NCBI RefSeq assembly: GCF_003966265.1
Contig: NZ_RXNV01000001.1
Coordinates: 434,001 to 498,000 of the forward strand
Reading direction: 5' to 3'
Length of the DNA: 64,000 nucleotides
Source: Shewanella atlantica
GTDB lineage: Bacteria > Pseudomonadota > Gammaproteobacteria > Enterobacterales > Shewanellaceae
Shown: piece by piece, positions 1 through 9,274 of the stretch
How the letters are laid out: each line of letters begins with the position of its first letter
Position numbering within the stretch: position 1 is the first letter of the stretch
The notes under the pieces: model-generated
The model's database searches: none
Told to the model about the DNA's origin: nothing
What the model saw: only the letters and a program-made list of their open reading frames with translations
Translations under genes and position numbers: made by a program

Positions 1-1
1 G

Positions 2-1015
2 GCCGATGAATCCATTATCGTAAAAGAGCAAGGAACCATCTTCCTGGCCGGTCCGCCACTGGTTAAGGCAGCAACGGGCGAAGAGGTCACCGCGGAGGAG
101 CTGGGCGGCGCCGAAGTTCATACCAAAATTTCCGGTGTAGCCGATCATATGGCTCACAGTGACGAGCATGCCCTCGAACTTGCCCGTAAAGCCGTGACCC
201 GGCTCAATCATCAAAAAGAGATCTTGGCACAATTGAGTCAGGTCAAACCGCCGAAGTTCGATATCAATGAGCTGTACGGCATTGTCGGGACGGATCTGAA
301 GAAGCCTTATGATGTCAGAGAGGTCATAGCACGTGTCGTTGACGATTCTGATTTCGATGAATTTAAGGCCAACTACGGTAACACCTTGGTCTGTGGCTTC
401 GCCCGAATTCATGGCTACCCCGTCGGTATCATCGCCAACAATGGCATCTTGTTCTCCGAGTCCGCTCAAAAAGGCGCGCACTTTATTGAATTGTGCTGTC
501 AGCGAAAAATCCCGCTGCTTTTCCTGCAAAACATCACAGGTTTCATGGTGGGCAAGAAGTATGAACATGAGGGGATAGCTAAACATGGTGCCAAGATGGT
601 CACCGCGGTTTCCTGCGCCAATGTGCCCAAATTCACCGTCATCATTGGTGGCAGTTACGGTGCGGGCAACTATGGTATGTGCGGGCGGGCATTCGAACCC
701 ACCATGATGTGGATGTGGCCCAATGCCAGAATATCCGTGATGGGTGGCGAACAAGCCGCCGGCGTACTCGCGACTGTTCGCAGAGATGGCTTAGCACGTA
801 AAGGGGTTGAGTGGTCGGCAGAGGAGGAGCAGGAGTTCCGCGAGCCTATCGTCAATCAATATGATAAGGAAGGTCATCCATATCACGCCAGTGCACGCCT
901 TTGGGACGACGGTATTATCGACCCGGCTCAAACCCGTGATGTCGTCGGTTTGGCTCTCTCTGCGGCATTAAATGCTCCGGTTGAAGAGACTAAATTTGGT
1001 GTATTCCGTATGTGA
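2..1015 (+). CDS. liuB: Methylcrotonyl-CoA carboxylase, carboxyltransferase (beta) subunit, 5' truncated
   Basis: Carboxyltransferase half of the biotin enzyme that carboxylates 3-methylcrotonyl-CoA to 3-methylglutaconyl-CoA in leucine breakdown. The frame is open from base 2, so the N-terminus lies outside the window. About 338 residues are visible, against roughly 535 for the family, so about 200 are missing. The crotonase-like C-terminal half is present, with the glycine-rich [16 protein letters not shown] segment that forms the acyl-CoA/biotin pocket. The liuC and liuA genes follow on the same strand, which separates it from the otherwise similar propionyl-CoA carboxylase beta chain. The rest of the gene and probably an isovaleryl-CoA dehydrogenase should lie upstream (inference from the usual liu order). 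Confidence 0.93.
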   Translation, partial: ADESIIVKEQGTIFLAGPPLVKAATGEEVTAEELGGAEVHTKISGVADHMAHSDEHALELARKAVTRLNHQKEILAQLSQVKPPKFDINELYGIVGTDLKKPYDVREVIARVVDDSDFDEFKANYGNTLVCGFARIHGYPVGIIANNGILFSESAQKGAHFIELCCQRKIPLLFLQNITGFMVGKKYEHEGIAKHGAKMVTAVSCANVPKFTVIIGGSYGAGNYGMCGRAFEPTMMWMWPNARISVMGGEQAAGVLATVRRDGLARKGVEWSAEEEQEFREPIVNQYDKEGHPYHASARLWDDGIIDPAQTRDVVGLALSAALNAPVEETKFGVFRM

Positions 1016-1022
1016 TCATGAA

Positions 1023-1042
1023 GCAGGCAGTTTGCTGCCTGC
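1023..1042 (+). other. Intra-operon hairpin after liuB
   Basis: GCAGGCAG and CTGCCTGC flank a four-base loop just after the liuB stop codon. No T run follows, so this is more likely an mRNA-stabilising or processing hairpin than a full terminator. It sits in the 127-base gap before liuC. Confidence 0.4.
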
Positions 1043-1142
1043 TGATAATCCAAATGAAGTACCGATAATGAAATACGCCACTTAAAGCACGAGTCGCGAT
1101 GTTTCAGATAGCTAGATTTAAGATAAACAGGTTAGAAGAACA

Positions 1143-1982
1143 ATGGACAGCTCAGCCATGACAACCGAATTTTCCAGTACGTTTAATTATGTCACCTGCA
1201 CACTCAGCAAGGGTGTCGGTGAGATGATACTCGACCGCGCCGACAAACATAATGCCTTCGATGAAGTCATGATAGGTGAGATGATTAGCGCCTTAGAATA
1301 CTTTGCCGATAATGCAGCCTGTCAGGTCCTACTACTGAAAGCTAACGGCAAGAACTTCAGCGCGGGCGCGGACCTTAACTGGATGCGTAAACAGGCGAAG
1401 ATGGATTTTAAGCAGAACCTCAATGATGCTAACGAGTTGGCTAAACTCATGTCATTGCTCGATAAATTTCCTAAGCCAACACTCGCTCTGGTACAAGGCG
1501 CCGCTTTTGGAGGTGCATTAGGTCTCATCTGTTGTTGTGATATCGCCATTGCCAATCAAAGAGCCAGTTTCTGCCTGAGTGAAGTCAAACTGGGGCTAAT
1601 TCCCGCAGTGATAAGTCCCTATGTCACCCGCGCTATGGGACAACGCGCCGCGAGACGCTATATGCTGACGGCCGAGCGTTTCGATGCAGTCAAGGCGCAG
1701 GAACTACAGGTGATCCACGAGATTAACGACGATCTGGAGGGCGCCGCAGAGCCGATAATCAATCAGCTGCTCAGTAATAGTCCACAAGGTATGGCGTGGG
1801 TTAAGACCCTGCTCTCAACACTTGAAGATGGCGTAATAGATCAAGATACCTTAGATCACACCAGCGAACGTATCGCAAAAATCCGGGTATCGGATGAAGG
1901 TCAGGAGGGACTCAATGCCTTCTTTGAAAAGCGCAGCCCCAAATGGGATCCCAGCACCGATAATACGCAAGGAGCTAAATAA
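1143..1982 (+). CDS. liuC: Methylglutaconyl-CoA hydratase (enoyl-CoA hydratase family)
   Basis: Crotonase-fold hydratase of about 279 residues that should convert 3-methylglutaconyl-CoA to HMG-CoA, the step after methylcrotonyl-CoA carboxylase. The CoA-binding/oxyanion-hole segments FSAGADLNWM and QGAAFGGALGL and the downstream SEVKLGLIPA segment match the superfamily. The start at 1143 keeps a short N-terminal extension. The ATG at 1158 (MTTEFSS) is an equally possible start, because neither has a strong Shine-Dalgarno. The specific substrate is inferred from its place between liuB and liuA. It ends one base before the liuA start codon, so the two are probably translationally coupled. Confidence 0.9.
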   Translation: MDSSAMTTEFSSTFNYVTCTLSKGVGEMILDRADKHNAFDEVMIGEMISALEYFADNAACQVLLLKANGKNFSAGADLNWMRKQAKMDFKQNLNDANELAKLMSLLDKFPKPTLALVQGAAFGGALGLICCCDIAIANQRASFCLSEVKLGLIPAVISPYVTRAMGQRAARRYMLTAERFDAVKAQELQVIHEINDDLEGAAEPIINQLLSNSPQGMAWVKTLLSTLEDGVIDQDTLDHTSERIAKIRVSDEGQEGLNAFFEKRSPKWDPSTDNTQGAK

Positions 1983-1983
1983 T

Positions 1984-4044
1984 ATGTTTACTAAACTGCT
2001 AATCGCCAACCGAGGCGAGATTGCCTGTCGTATTATCAAAACAGCCAAAGCAATGGGAGTGCGGACAGTAGCCCTCTACAGTGATGCCGATATCGATGCT
2101 CGCCATGTCGCCATGGCCGATGAATCCTTTTATCTCGGTGGAAGTGCACCGGCTGACTCCTATCTTAAAGCATCGGCTATCATAGATATCGCACAAAAAT
2201 CCGGTGCCCAGGCTATCCACCCCGGCTATGGTTTCCTGTCTGAAAATGCCGACTTCGCCCGTATGTGTGAACAATCTGGCATCAGCTTCGTCGGGCCCAC
2301 AGCCGACGCGATTGACTCTATGGGCAGCAAGAGTGCGGCGAAAGAGATCATGGGCGCGGCCAATGTTCCTCTGGTTCCGGGTTATCACGGTGACGCACAA
2401 GATGATCAACGACTCGTCGATGAAGCCAATAAGATGGGCTTTCCCCTGCTCATCAAGGCCGCATACGGCGGTGGCGGTAAAGGCATGCGGATCGTCGAAG
2501 GCAGCGGTGAAGTACTCGAGGCCATTCAATCTGCGCGCCGGGAAGCCATCTCCTCTTTCGGCAATGACAAGCTCTTGATGGAACGTTATCTGCGTCAGCC
2601 CCGCCATGTTGAGGTTCAGGTGTTCGCCGATACCCAAGGCAACTGCATCTATCTCTCCGATCGTGACTGCTCGATACAGCGTCGTCATCAAAAAGTGGTT
2701 GAGGAAGCGCCTGCGCCGGGTTTGAGTGATGAGCTCAGAGTCAAGATGGGTGAAGCCGCCGTCGCTGCGGCCAAGGCTATCGACTATAGAGGCGCCGGAA
2801 CCGTCGAATTTCTGCTCGATACCGATGGCAGCTTCTACTTCATGGAGATGAACACCCGCCTTCAGGTAGAGCATCCGGTCACCGAGATGGTCACGGGACA
2901 AGACTTAGTGAAATGGCAGCTCATGGTCGCCAGCGGGAGTGAACTGCCACTCACTCAAAAGGAGGTACGCATTCATGGCCACTCCTTTGAGGTACGTATC
3001 TACGCCGAAGACCCTCAAAACGATTTCCTGCCGGCCAGCGGTAAACTGAATTTCCTGCGCGAACCAGAGCAGAGCAAGCACGTGCGTATTGACTCGGGCA
3101 TTCGTGAAAATGATGTAATAAGTAACTTTTATGACCCTATGATCTCCAAACTTATCGTTTGGGATGAATCACGCCCGCGCGCCTTACAACGTCTGGTGCA
3201 TTCATTAGAGTCTTATCAGATCAGCGGCCTGAAACACAACATTGAGTTCTTAGCCAATATCGCCGAACACAAGGCTTTCAGCGATGCCAATTTCAGTACC
3301 GATTTTATCGATCGTTACGGTGACTCTCTCATAGGCACCGCATCGAGCGATGAGCAGACCGCATTGGCCTTAGCCGCGCTTTATCAACTTTGCGCCCGTA
3401 AGGTCGAAGCTAAAGCTTGTGCCGTGAATAGCAAGGACCCTTACTCTCCATGGGGAGCCGTAAGCGGCTTCAGGCTTAATAGTGCAAGCCTGCATAAGGT
3501 TGCACTACTCGATGATAACCATGACATTCAGCACCTTGAGCTCACCGAAATTTTAGTAGGTGAGCAATCCTTCTATCAACTGGATCTTAATGGCAGCCAT
3601 TTAGTACTCAAGGGCGAGTTAAAGGGTGAGATGCTGCATGCTGAGATAGCCGATAGTGCCCTCGCCGGATCTAGTAACGCACACAAAACCAGTGGTCATA
3701 AAATCAAGGTTCCGGTCAGCCGGATTAACGATGACTTCACCCTGTTTATCAACTCGACCAGTTATCACTTCCGGGCACTTCAAACCGAGTTAGAAGAGGA
3801 ACTGGAGTGTCTGGAAGACAAGCTAAAGGCGCCGATGAACGGCACCATCGTCACCCACCTGGTAGAGAAAGGTGACAAGGTCACCGCCGGACAAGGGCTG
3901 ATGGTAATGGAGGCGATGAAGATGGAGTACACAATCGAGTCTCCCTTCGATGGTGTGGTAACCGCTTTCTTTTTTGAGCCGGGGGAACTCGTCAGCGACG
4001 GTAGTCTGTTAGTAGAGGTAACACCTGAGGAGAGCGACGCATGA
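1984..4044 (+). CDS. liuA: Methylcrotonyl-CoA carboxylase, biotin carboxylase/biotin carrier (alpha) subunit
   Basis: A 686-residue subunit that carboxylates its own biotin with ATP and bicarbonate, then hands CO2 to LiuB. I chose the ATG at 1984 because AAGGAG precedes it and it gives the family N-terminus MFTKLLIANRGEIACRI; an in-frame start 90 bases upstream lacks this. The biotin carboxylase module has the ATP-grasp glycine loop GGGGKGM near residue 165. The C-terminal biotinyl domain carries VMEAMKMEY, with K646 as the expected biotinylation site. The stop codon overlaps the ATG of a short ORF that duplicates the last 42 codons of this gene (see next entry). Confidence 0.95.
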   Translation: MFTKLLIANRGEIACRIIKTAKAMGVRTVALYSDADIDARHVAMADESFYLGGSAPADSYLKASAIIDIAQKSGAQAIHPGYGFLSENADFARMCEQSGISFVGPTADAIDSMGSKSAAKEIMGAANVPLVPGYHGDAQDDQRLVDEANKMGFPLLIKAAYGGGGKGMRIVEGSGEVLEAIQSARREAISSFGNDKLLMERYLRQPRHVEVQVFADTQGNCIYLSDRDCSIQRRHQKVVEEAPAPGLSDELRVKMGEAAVAAAKAIDYRGAGTVEFLLDTDGSFYFMEMNTRLQVEHPVTEMVTGQDLVKWQLMVASGSELPLTQKEVRIHGHSFEVRIYAEDPQNDFLPASGKLNFLREPEQSKHVRIDSGIRENDVISNFYDPMISKLIVWDESRPRALQRLVHSLESYQISGLKHNIEFLANIAEHKAFSDANFSTDFIDRYGDSLIGTASSDEQTALALAALYQLCARKVEAKACAVNSKDPYSPWGAVSGFRLNSASLHKVALLDDNHDIQHLELTEILVGEQSFYQLDLNGSHLVLKGELKGEMLHAEIADSALAGSSNAHKTSGHKIKVPVSRINDDFTLFINSTSYHFRALQTELEEELECLEDKLKAPMNGTIVTHLVEKGDKVTAGQGLMVMEAMKMEYTIESPFDGVVTAFFFEPGELVSDGSLLVEVTPEESDA

Positions 4045-4184
4045 AGATGACATATTCAGCAATCGAATCCCCCTTCGACGGCACAGTCTCAGCCTTCTTC
4101 TTCGAACCTGGCGAATTGGTCAGCGACGGTAGTCTGTTAGTTGAGGTATCACCTTCTGATGCACCAGTAAAAGGTGATAAATAA
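4041..4184 (+). CDS. 47-codon orphan copy of the LiuA biotinyl-domain C-terminus
   Basis: An intact ORF of 47 codons fills the space between liuA and liuE. It starts at an ATG overlapping the liuA stop (ATGA) and ends at a TAA overlapping the liuE start (TAATG). It begins [14 protein letters not shown] and goes on to [19 protein letters not shown], nearly identical to the end of LiuA from its biotin-lysine MKM motif onward. DNA copy 1 begins at 3916 and copy 2 at 4041, an offset of 125 bases, so the copy is not a frame-preserving extension of LiuA. Many differences are synonymous, while the last 23 or so bases of the shared block are identical. It could be a translated half-domain, a coupling device for liuE, or a relic of recombination with a diverged allele. 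No function is known to me. Confidence 0.6.
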   Translation: MKMTYSAIESPFDGTVSAFFFEPGELVSDGSLLVEVSPSDAPVKGDK

Positions 4185-5074
4185 TGCTTCCTAACCAAGT
4201 CAGTATTTTCGAGGTTGGCGCCCGTGACGGGTTACAGAACGAAAAGAGTGTCAGTACACAGGACAAAATAGCCTTAATTGAAGGTTTAGCCGACGCCGGC
4301 ATCAAGCGTATCGAAGCCGCAAGCTTTGTCTCTCCTAAGTGGGTGCCACAGATGGCCGACTCGGGAGATGTGCTTAGAAACATCAAGCGAAACAGCGGCG
4401 TGACTTACAGCGCCCTGACTCCAAACTTGAAAGGGCTGGAACTTGCACTTGACGCGGGTGCCGACGAAGTTGCCATATTCGGTGCCGCTTCTCAAAGCTT
4501 CAGTCAACGTAATATCAACTGCTCCATCGAGGAGTCGATAGAACGTTTTATCCCTGTTGTGGAGCGTGCTAAGGCTGAAAACATCCCTGTCAGAGGCTAT
4601 GTATCTTGTGTGCTGGGCTGCCCTTATGAAGGAGACATCCCCTCGAGCGAAGTCGCTCGGGTGTCTGAGATCCTTTACAAAATGGGCTGTTATGAAGTTT
4701 CACTGGGTGACACCATAGGCGTTGGCACACCGCACAATGCCCGTAAAATGGTTGAAGCGGTGAGCCGTAAGGTTCCCGTCGACAAACTCGCACTACACTT
4801 TCACGATACCTACGGACAGGCGCTGGCCAACATTCTGGCCTGCCTGGAAACCGGAGTAAGTGTTATCGACTCTTCGGTTGCCGGCCTGGGCGGCTGCCCC
4901 TACGCCAAAGGCGCATCGGGTAACTTAGCCACCGAAGATCTCGTCTATATGTTACATGGATTGGGGATAGATACCGGCATAGATCTGCGCTTATTAGCGA
5001 GTGCCGGACACACAATAAGTCAGGCACTTGGAAGAACAACCGGCTCAAAGGTCGCGCTTGCGATGGGCAAATAA
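4184..5074 (+). CDS. liuE: Hydroxymethylglutaryl-CoA lyase
   Basis: Cleaves HMG-CoA to acetoacetate and acetyl-CoA, the last reaction of leucine catabolism before ketone-body activation. The 296-residue product is full length for the family. It has the N-terminal [10 protein letters not shown] metal/substrate motif, an internal CVLGCPYEG segment, and the HMG-CoA lyase signature [14 protein letters not shown] with the catalytic cysteine loop. AAGGTG precedes the ATG, and the start overlaps the stop of the 47-codon ORF, so translation is probably coupled. The CoA-transferase genes follow after 13 bases. Confidence 0.95.
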   Translation: MLPNQVSIFEVGARDGLQNEKSVSTQDKIALIEGLADAGIKRIEAASFVSPKWVPQMADSGDVLRNIKRNSGVTYSALTPNLKGLELALDAGADEVAIFGAASQSFSQRNINCSIEESIERFIPVVERAKAENIPVRGYVSCVLGCPYEGDIPSSEVARVSEILYKMGCYEVSLGDTIGVGTPHNARKMVEAVSRKVPVDKLALHFHDTYGQALANILACLETGVSVIDSSVAGLGGCPYAKGASGNLATEDLVYMLHGLGIDTGIDLRLLASAGHTISQALGRTTGSKVALAMGK

Positions 5075-5087
5075 GGAGACAAGAATA

Positions 5088-5801
5088 ATGGCAGGACTCA
5101 ATAAAGTTGTAGGCAGTTATGAGCAGGCCCTGGAAGGCTTAAGTAATGACATGACCATAATGGTCGGCGGATTTGGCCTGTGCGGTATTCCTGAAGGGTT
5201 GATCTCACAGATGGTTACCTCCGGAGTTACAGGGTTAACCGCAATCTCAAACAACGCAGGAGTCGACGATTTCGGTTTGGGTTTGCTGCTTAAGAGTCGT
5301 CAGATCGATACCATGATCGCTTCTTATGTCGGCGAGAACGCCACCTTCGAGCAGCAGATGTTATCCGGCCAGCTTAAGGTAATTTTGACTCCCCAGGGTA
5401 CGCTGGCCGAGAAAATTCGTGCAGGCGGCGCCGGGATCCCGGCCTTCTTTACCGCAACAGGCTATGGCACACCTATCGCCGAGGGTAAAGAGACACGAGA
5501 GATCGATGGTCGTCACTACGTACTCGAGCCGTCACTGACTGCCGATTTCGCCTTAGTACGGGCATGGAAAGCCGATACCATGGGGAATCTGGTCTTCCGT
5601 AAAACCGCAGCAAACTTCAATCCTATGATGGCAACGGCAGGTAAGATCACTGTGGTTGAGGCGGAGCATATCGTCGAGCCCGGAGAGTTAGACCCGGATC
5701 ATATCCATACACCCGGCATCTACGTGAACCGTGTCATTCAGGGCAAGTTTGAGAAACGTATCGAGCAACGTACCGTTAAAGCCGCACCGGTTATTCTTTA
5801 A
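5088..5801 (+). CDS. scoA: 3-oxoacid CoA-transferase subunit A
   Basis: Subunit A of a succinyl-CoA:3-ketoacid (or acetate/butyrate-acetoacetate) CoA-transferase. It should activate the acetoacetate made by LiuE to acetoacetyl-CoA. The product is 237 residues and has the class I signature region [12 protein letters not shown] near residue 28. I placed the start at 5088, where AAGGAG is well spaced, rather than at an in-frame upstream codon inside liuE. Subunit B follows after 16 bases. Which CoA donor is used cannot be read from sequence; succinyl-CoA is the usual partner in liu clusters. Confidence 0.92.
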   Translation: MAGLNKVVGSYEQALEGLSNDMTIMVGGFGLCGIPEGLISQMVTSGVTGLTAISNNAGVDDFGLGLLLKSRQIDTMIASYVGENATFEQQMLSGQLKVILTPQGTLAEKIRAGGAGIPAFFTATGYGTPIAEGKETREIDGRHYVLEPSLTADFALVRAWKADTMGNLVFRKTAANFNPMMATAGKITVVEAEHIVEPGELDPDHIHTPGIYVNRVIQGKFEKRIEQRTVKAAPVIL

Positions 5802-5817
5802 AAGGGAGGGAGACATC

Positions 5818-6474
5818 ATGGCATTATCAAGAGAACAACTCGCGCAACGTGTAGCCCAGGAGCTTAAAGATGGCTTTTACGTTAATTTAGGCATAGGTAT
5901 TCCCACCTTAGTAGCTAACTATATTCCCGAGGGAATAGATGTCATGCTGCAATCTGAGAACGGCTTGCTTGGCATGGGTGAGTTTCCCACCGAGCAGACC
6001 ATAGATGCGGATCTGATTAACGCAGGAAAACAAACGGTCACAGCCGTCGATGGCGCCTCATTCTTCTCATCGGCGGAGAGCTTCGCCATGATCCGCGGCG
6101 GTCATGTGGATCTGACCGTATTGGGCGCCTTCGAGGTTGACGAGCAGGGCTCAATCGCTTCATGGATGATCCCAGGAAAACTCATCAAAGGAATGGGCGG
6201 CGCCATGGATCTGGTTGCGGGTGCAGACAATATTATCGTCACCATGATGCATGCAGATAAGAAAGGAAACTCGAAACTCTTGCCTAAGTGTGAGCTGCCA
6301 TTAACGGGTTTCGGCTGCATTAAGCGCGTGTTAACCGACTTGGCATTCATGGAAATTAAAGATGGGGCATTCCATCTTCTTGAGCGTGCGCCCGGGGTTA
6401 GTGTTGAAGAGATCGTGGCTAAGACAGCCGGTAAGCTTATCGTCCCAGAGCATGTACCAGAGATGATTTTCTAA
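5818..6474 (+). CDS. scoB: 3-oxoacid CoA-transferase subunit B
   Basis: Subunit B (218 residues) of the CoA-transferase, with the catalytic glutamate in SENGLLGMG at about residue 47, which forms the glutamyl-CoA thioester intermediate in this family. The start at 5818 has GGGAGG just upstream. An alternative start inside scoA would add a non-family N-terminus. It closes the liu operon: an intrinsic terminator follows 41 bases after the stop codon. Confidence 0.92.
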   Translation: MALSREQLAQRVAQELKDGFYVNLGIGIPTLVANYIPEGIDVMLQSENGLLGMGEFPTEQTIDADLINAGKQTVTAVDGASFFSSAESFAMIRGGHVDLTVLGAFEVDEQGSIASWMIPGKLIKGMGGAMDLVAGADNIIVTMMHADKKGNSKLLPKCELPLTGFGCIKRVLTDLAFMEIKDGAFHLLERAPGVSVEEIVAKTAGKLIVPEHVPEMIF

Positions 6475-6515
6475 CACCTTGAAAATGTGCCAACAAGAAA
6501 CATAACCTTCTTAAT

Positions 6516-6544
6516 AGCCCAGAAACCTAATCTGGGCTTTTTTA
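6516..6544 (+). terminator. Intrinsic terminator of the liu-sco operon
   Basis: An 8-base-pair stem AGCCCAGA/TCTGGGCT followed by a run of T, 41 bases after the scoB stop. Confidence 0.85.
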
Positions 6545-6884
6545 TTGCCTAACCTCTCTCCTAACTCAACCTCCTGCTGCACCTCGCACCTCAGGCTTAC
6601 GCTTACAAAAGTATCAAAAGGTTACATTGAATAATGGCTGGGACCACAATCAGATGTGAGTTTCTTGATAAAAAACCGTAAACACAACATCTGCGGCACC
6701 AATAAACACGACTGAACCACTAAATAATTACCACTCAAAAACCAACTGAACACAAAATCACCACAACCCATTTACACACTGAAAGCATTGATGTTTTATT
6801 CGTTAAATACTCTCGAACTTGCTTGTTCGGTAGGTTTAATTTCAGTATATTCCGCTCATTATTAGTAATGTAAAATATAAGATT
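6545..6884. other. Intergenic region upstream of the prepilin gene
   Basis: About 340 AT-rich bases without a credible gene. It presumably holds the promoter of the prepilin gene. I could not pick out a convincing -35/-10 pair or operator. A short inverted repeat GAAC-6-GTTC lies about 60 bases before the start codon. Confidence 0.4.
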
Positions 6885-7466
6885 GTGAGCTCAAATAAAC
6901 TACAGCAAGGTTTTACCCTGATTGAATTGGTCATAGTGATCATAATTCTTGCCATATTAAGTGTTATCGCGGCTCCTAAGTTCCTCTCTCTGAGTAGTGA
7001 AGCACAGACATCGAGTCTCGAAGGCGTGGCAGGCTCTATCGCCTCGATGAACCAGATAGTGCACAGTAAAACCCAGATCGATGGCATCGCCGATAAACAA
7101 GACTGTGATGGTACATGCAACAACCATCCTAACTGGGATAGACAAGTAGGTTACTTCTATGTAGATGTATCGGGCACCCGTCTCTACGTATCAAGTGGTT
7201 ACCCTATGCCAGCAGGCACCTCTAAATTAAATACCATCGTAAAGGATAACTTCACAACGGTTATGGGATTATCCGACGACGATTTTGTATTCGGCACCGG
7301 TGATAACGACTCATTTGCCGCCGTCCCCAAGAAGTTTGCACACAAATTAGCAGAGATTCAAACTGGCAAGTTCAAATGCCACGTCGAATATCGCTCTCCG
7401 GTTGCCTCCTACAACTATTATGTTCGCGCCGTTACCGATGATTGCGAAACATATACGTTAACTTAG
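6885..7466 (+). CDS. Orphan type IV prepilin (MSHA-pilin-like)
   Basis: A 193-residue class III-type prepilin. The leader is only nine residues, ending in glycine, followed by the PilD cleavage/methylation sequence FTLIELVIVIIILAIL, with glutamate at mature position 5. The C-terminal half is a globular head with two cysteine pairs (DCDGTC; KC...DC) that may form the disulphide D-region. The only usable start is GTG at 6885. No pilus assembly gene is adjacent, so it would rely on machinery elsewhere. It resembles MshA-type and minor pilins. Whether it is a major subunit or a minor pseudopilin cannot be settled here. Confidence 0.82.
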   Translation: MSSNKLQQGFTLIELVIVIIILAILSVIAAPKFLSLSSEAQTSSLEGVAGSIASMNQIVHSKTQIDGIADKQDCDGTCNNHPNWDRQVGYFYVDVSGTRLYVSSGYPMPAGTSKLNTIVKDNFTTVMGLSDDDFVFGTGDNDSFAAVPKKFAHKLAEIQTGKFKCHVEYRSPVASYNYYVRAVTDDCETYTLT

Positions 7467-7534
7467 CCGTTACTCAACAGGCTTGAGATACATTCGGACA
7501 TTTTATACCTATCGGTATTAGCAGCTCTTTTTAA

Positions 7535-7799
7535 ATACCAATCAGTATAAAGATGTGATCGCTCAGCGAGAGTTTAGCGCTTCTGAGGCAAGGCAACGAG
7601 TGAAGAGCATAGTTGTTCTACGTTCAAGCTCGTTAACACAGCATCAGAAGCGCTAAAGCTCGCCTGTTAGGCGTATTTTTGGCTGCCTACTTCTGCGTTG
7701 AATGACCTCACAAGGGAACAACCATTCCATCATCCATTCGCCTTGAATTAGTTGCCAATAAACACGCTGAGTAGATCACTTTCTTATACTGATTGGTAT
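7535..7799. mobile_element. MITE-like element with imperfect terminal inverted repeats
   Basis: The 265-base segment begins ATACCAATCAGTATAA and ends with its complement TTATACTGATTGGTAT. The outer ~26 bases pair almost perfectly, including GTGATC/GATCAC. Inside is a second inverted repeat, TTTAGCGCTTCTGA with TCAGAAGCGCTAAA. There is no coding capacity for a transposase, so it is a non-autonomous element. It lies between the prepilin gene and the small membrane protein gene and may supply the promoter of the latter. Confidence 0.75.
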
Positions 7800-7850
7800 A
7801 TCAATGTTCTACATTTAATAAGAGAGAAGCGTCAATGTCAGAGGTATTTA

Positions 7851-8288
7851 ATGAAACTCAGCCTGCAAGGCAATGGAAAGGTCTCCATTTTTCAACTCAC
7901 CGCCGTGTTCAGCATGTTATTTGCACTGGTGGGTTTCAGTTACAATGTCTGGCGTATGGAGATCACCGAATACAACAGTAATATGCGCTCGGCAAGTTTC
8001 GAACTCCTGCTACAACTTTCTGAGCTGGAGGGGATCGTATACGCCGCCCATTATGATCAAGATACAGTGGCCGGAAACCCAAGAAAAGGTTGGATTAAGG
8101 TCAACTTGATCGCCGATTTGAGTATGATAACCGAAGCAGAAATCAAAGATTCGGCGATACAGCTCAAACAGGAGTGGCAGGCTAACTGGCAAACGATGAC
8201 AGACAGTGAATCCAGCGCAGTGGCGGTGGTAGAGGCGATAGACCACACCCGCGAAGAGGTACGCCTGTTACTGTCTAAACTAGATTAG
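7851..8288 (+). CDS. Small single-pass membrane protein, unknown function
   Basis: A 145-residue protein not recognised as a named family. Residues about 13-32 form one hydrophobic segment (IFQLTAVFSMLFALVGFSY). The rest is a polar, helix-rich domain probably facing the periplasm, with acidic and glutamine-rich stretches. I chose the ATG at 7851 because GAGG lies seven bases upstream. An upstream in-frame ATG would begin inside the MITE-like element. The overall shape resembles the periplasmic sensor parts of methyl-accepting or histidine kinase proteins, but no signalling domain is present. A terminator follows. Confidence 0.65.
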   Translation: MKLSLQGNGKVSIFQLTAVFSMLFALVGFSYNVWRMEITEYNSNMRSASFELLLQLSELEGIVYAAHYDQDTVAGNPRKGWIKVNLIADLSMITEAEIKDSAIQLKQEWQANWQTMTDSESSAVAVVEAIDHTREEVRLLLSKLD

Positions 8289-8331
8289 CGTACTGTTACA
8301 TAGAAGCTGCTGTAGTACCATTCCACAATAA

Positions 8332-8365
8332 AAACGGCGGGATAAGTCACCTTATCTCGCCGTTT
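8332..8365. terminator. Bidirectional intrinsic terminator
   Basis: A long stem, AAACGGCGGGATAAG with CTTATCTCGCCGTTT and one mismatch, lies between convergent genes. It can serve the small membrane protein gene and tdk. Confidence 0.75.
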
Positions 8366-8409
8366 CTTTAGAAACTTATAACTTAAAGCTTACAACTCGT
8401 GACTTTCGT

Positions 8410-8988
8410 TTAATCCCAAAGAAACTCTCGGAAGTGTTTACGACAGACAGACTCATAACTCTCGTTACCGCCTATCGCCACCTGCTCACCTTCCTGCATA
8501 GGCTTACCGTCACCATCGAGGCGTACGACCATGTTCGCCTTTCGGCCGCAGTGACAGATAGTCTTAAGTTCGACTAACTTATCCGCCCATGCAACCAGAT
8601 ATTGGCTACCTGTGAAGAGTTCGCCCTGGAAGTCGGTTTTAAGACCGTAACACAGCACGGGGATATCCAAGTTGTCCACGACGTGAGTCAACTGTCTAAC
8701 CTGCTCTTTGCTTAAGAACTGTGATTCGTCAATCAAGATACAATGCAGCGGCTGCTCTTTAAGTGCCGTTTCAATCATGTTGGCCAGATTATCATCGCTT
8801 GCAAACACCTGAGCATCGGTCTCTATACCAATTCTTGATGCGACTTTACCTACTCCATATCTGTCATCGATAGATGCCGTCATCACTAAGGTATTCATGC
8901 CGCGTTCGCGGTAGTTATAAGAAGACTGCAATAAAGAAGTTGATTTACCGGCATTCATCGCCGAGTAATAAAAATAAAGTTGCGCCAA
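8410..8988 (-). CDS. tdk: Thymidine kinase
   Basis: Type II thymidine kinase that phosphorylates thymidine (and deoxyuridine) in salvage. The P-loop region is SAMNAGKST at residues 9-17, the Walker B-like segment is ILIDESQFL, and zinc-binding cysteines appear in CHCGRKA and near the C-terminus. I chose the TTG at 8988: AGGGG is well spaced in front of it and it gives [16 protein letters not shown], the usual family N-terminus. Another TTG 36 bases upstream (9024) would add 12 residues and is less likely. Length is about 192 residues, within the family range. It is convergent with the upstream small gene and divergent from dcp. Confidence 0.95.
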   Translation of the reverse strand: MAQLYFYYSAMNAGKSTSLLQSSYNYRERGMNTLVMTASIDDRYGVGKVASRIGIETDAQVFASDDNLANMIETALKEQPLHCILIDESQFLSKEQVRQLTHVVDNLDIPVLCYGLKTDFQGELFTGSQYLVAWADKLVELKTICHCGRKANMVVRLDGDGKPMQEGEQVAIGGNESYESVCRKHFREFLWD

Positions 8989-9274
8989 ACTGATATCCCC
9001 TGAGCCTGAGCTTAAATTCTGCAATATCTTAACACTTTTACTCCCACAAAATCACGCTGAATCAGGTCACAGTATGCTTAGCATCAACTTAATGAGAACA
9101 AAATCATATTATCATAGCCTCTTCATCCAATGATGAAGAACACATAGAAATCTCTACGTATTTTGAACTATTTAGCACAAGTAAATTAACCAAAAGCAAC
9201 ACTCATGCTGTTTCAGATACGTTTAATAAGCAATTGCTAGATTGAAGGCAAAACTAAAAGGAAATATTTAATTC

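Noticed and set aside
1999..2901. 300-codon minus-strand frame inside liuA
   Set aside because: It is a shadow of a clear, full-length biotin carboxylase gene on the other strand.
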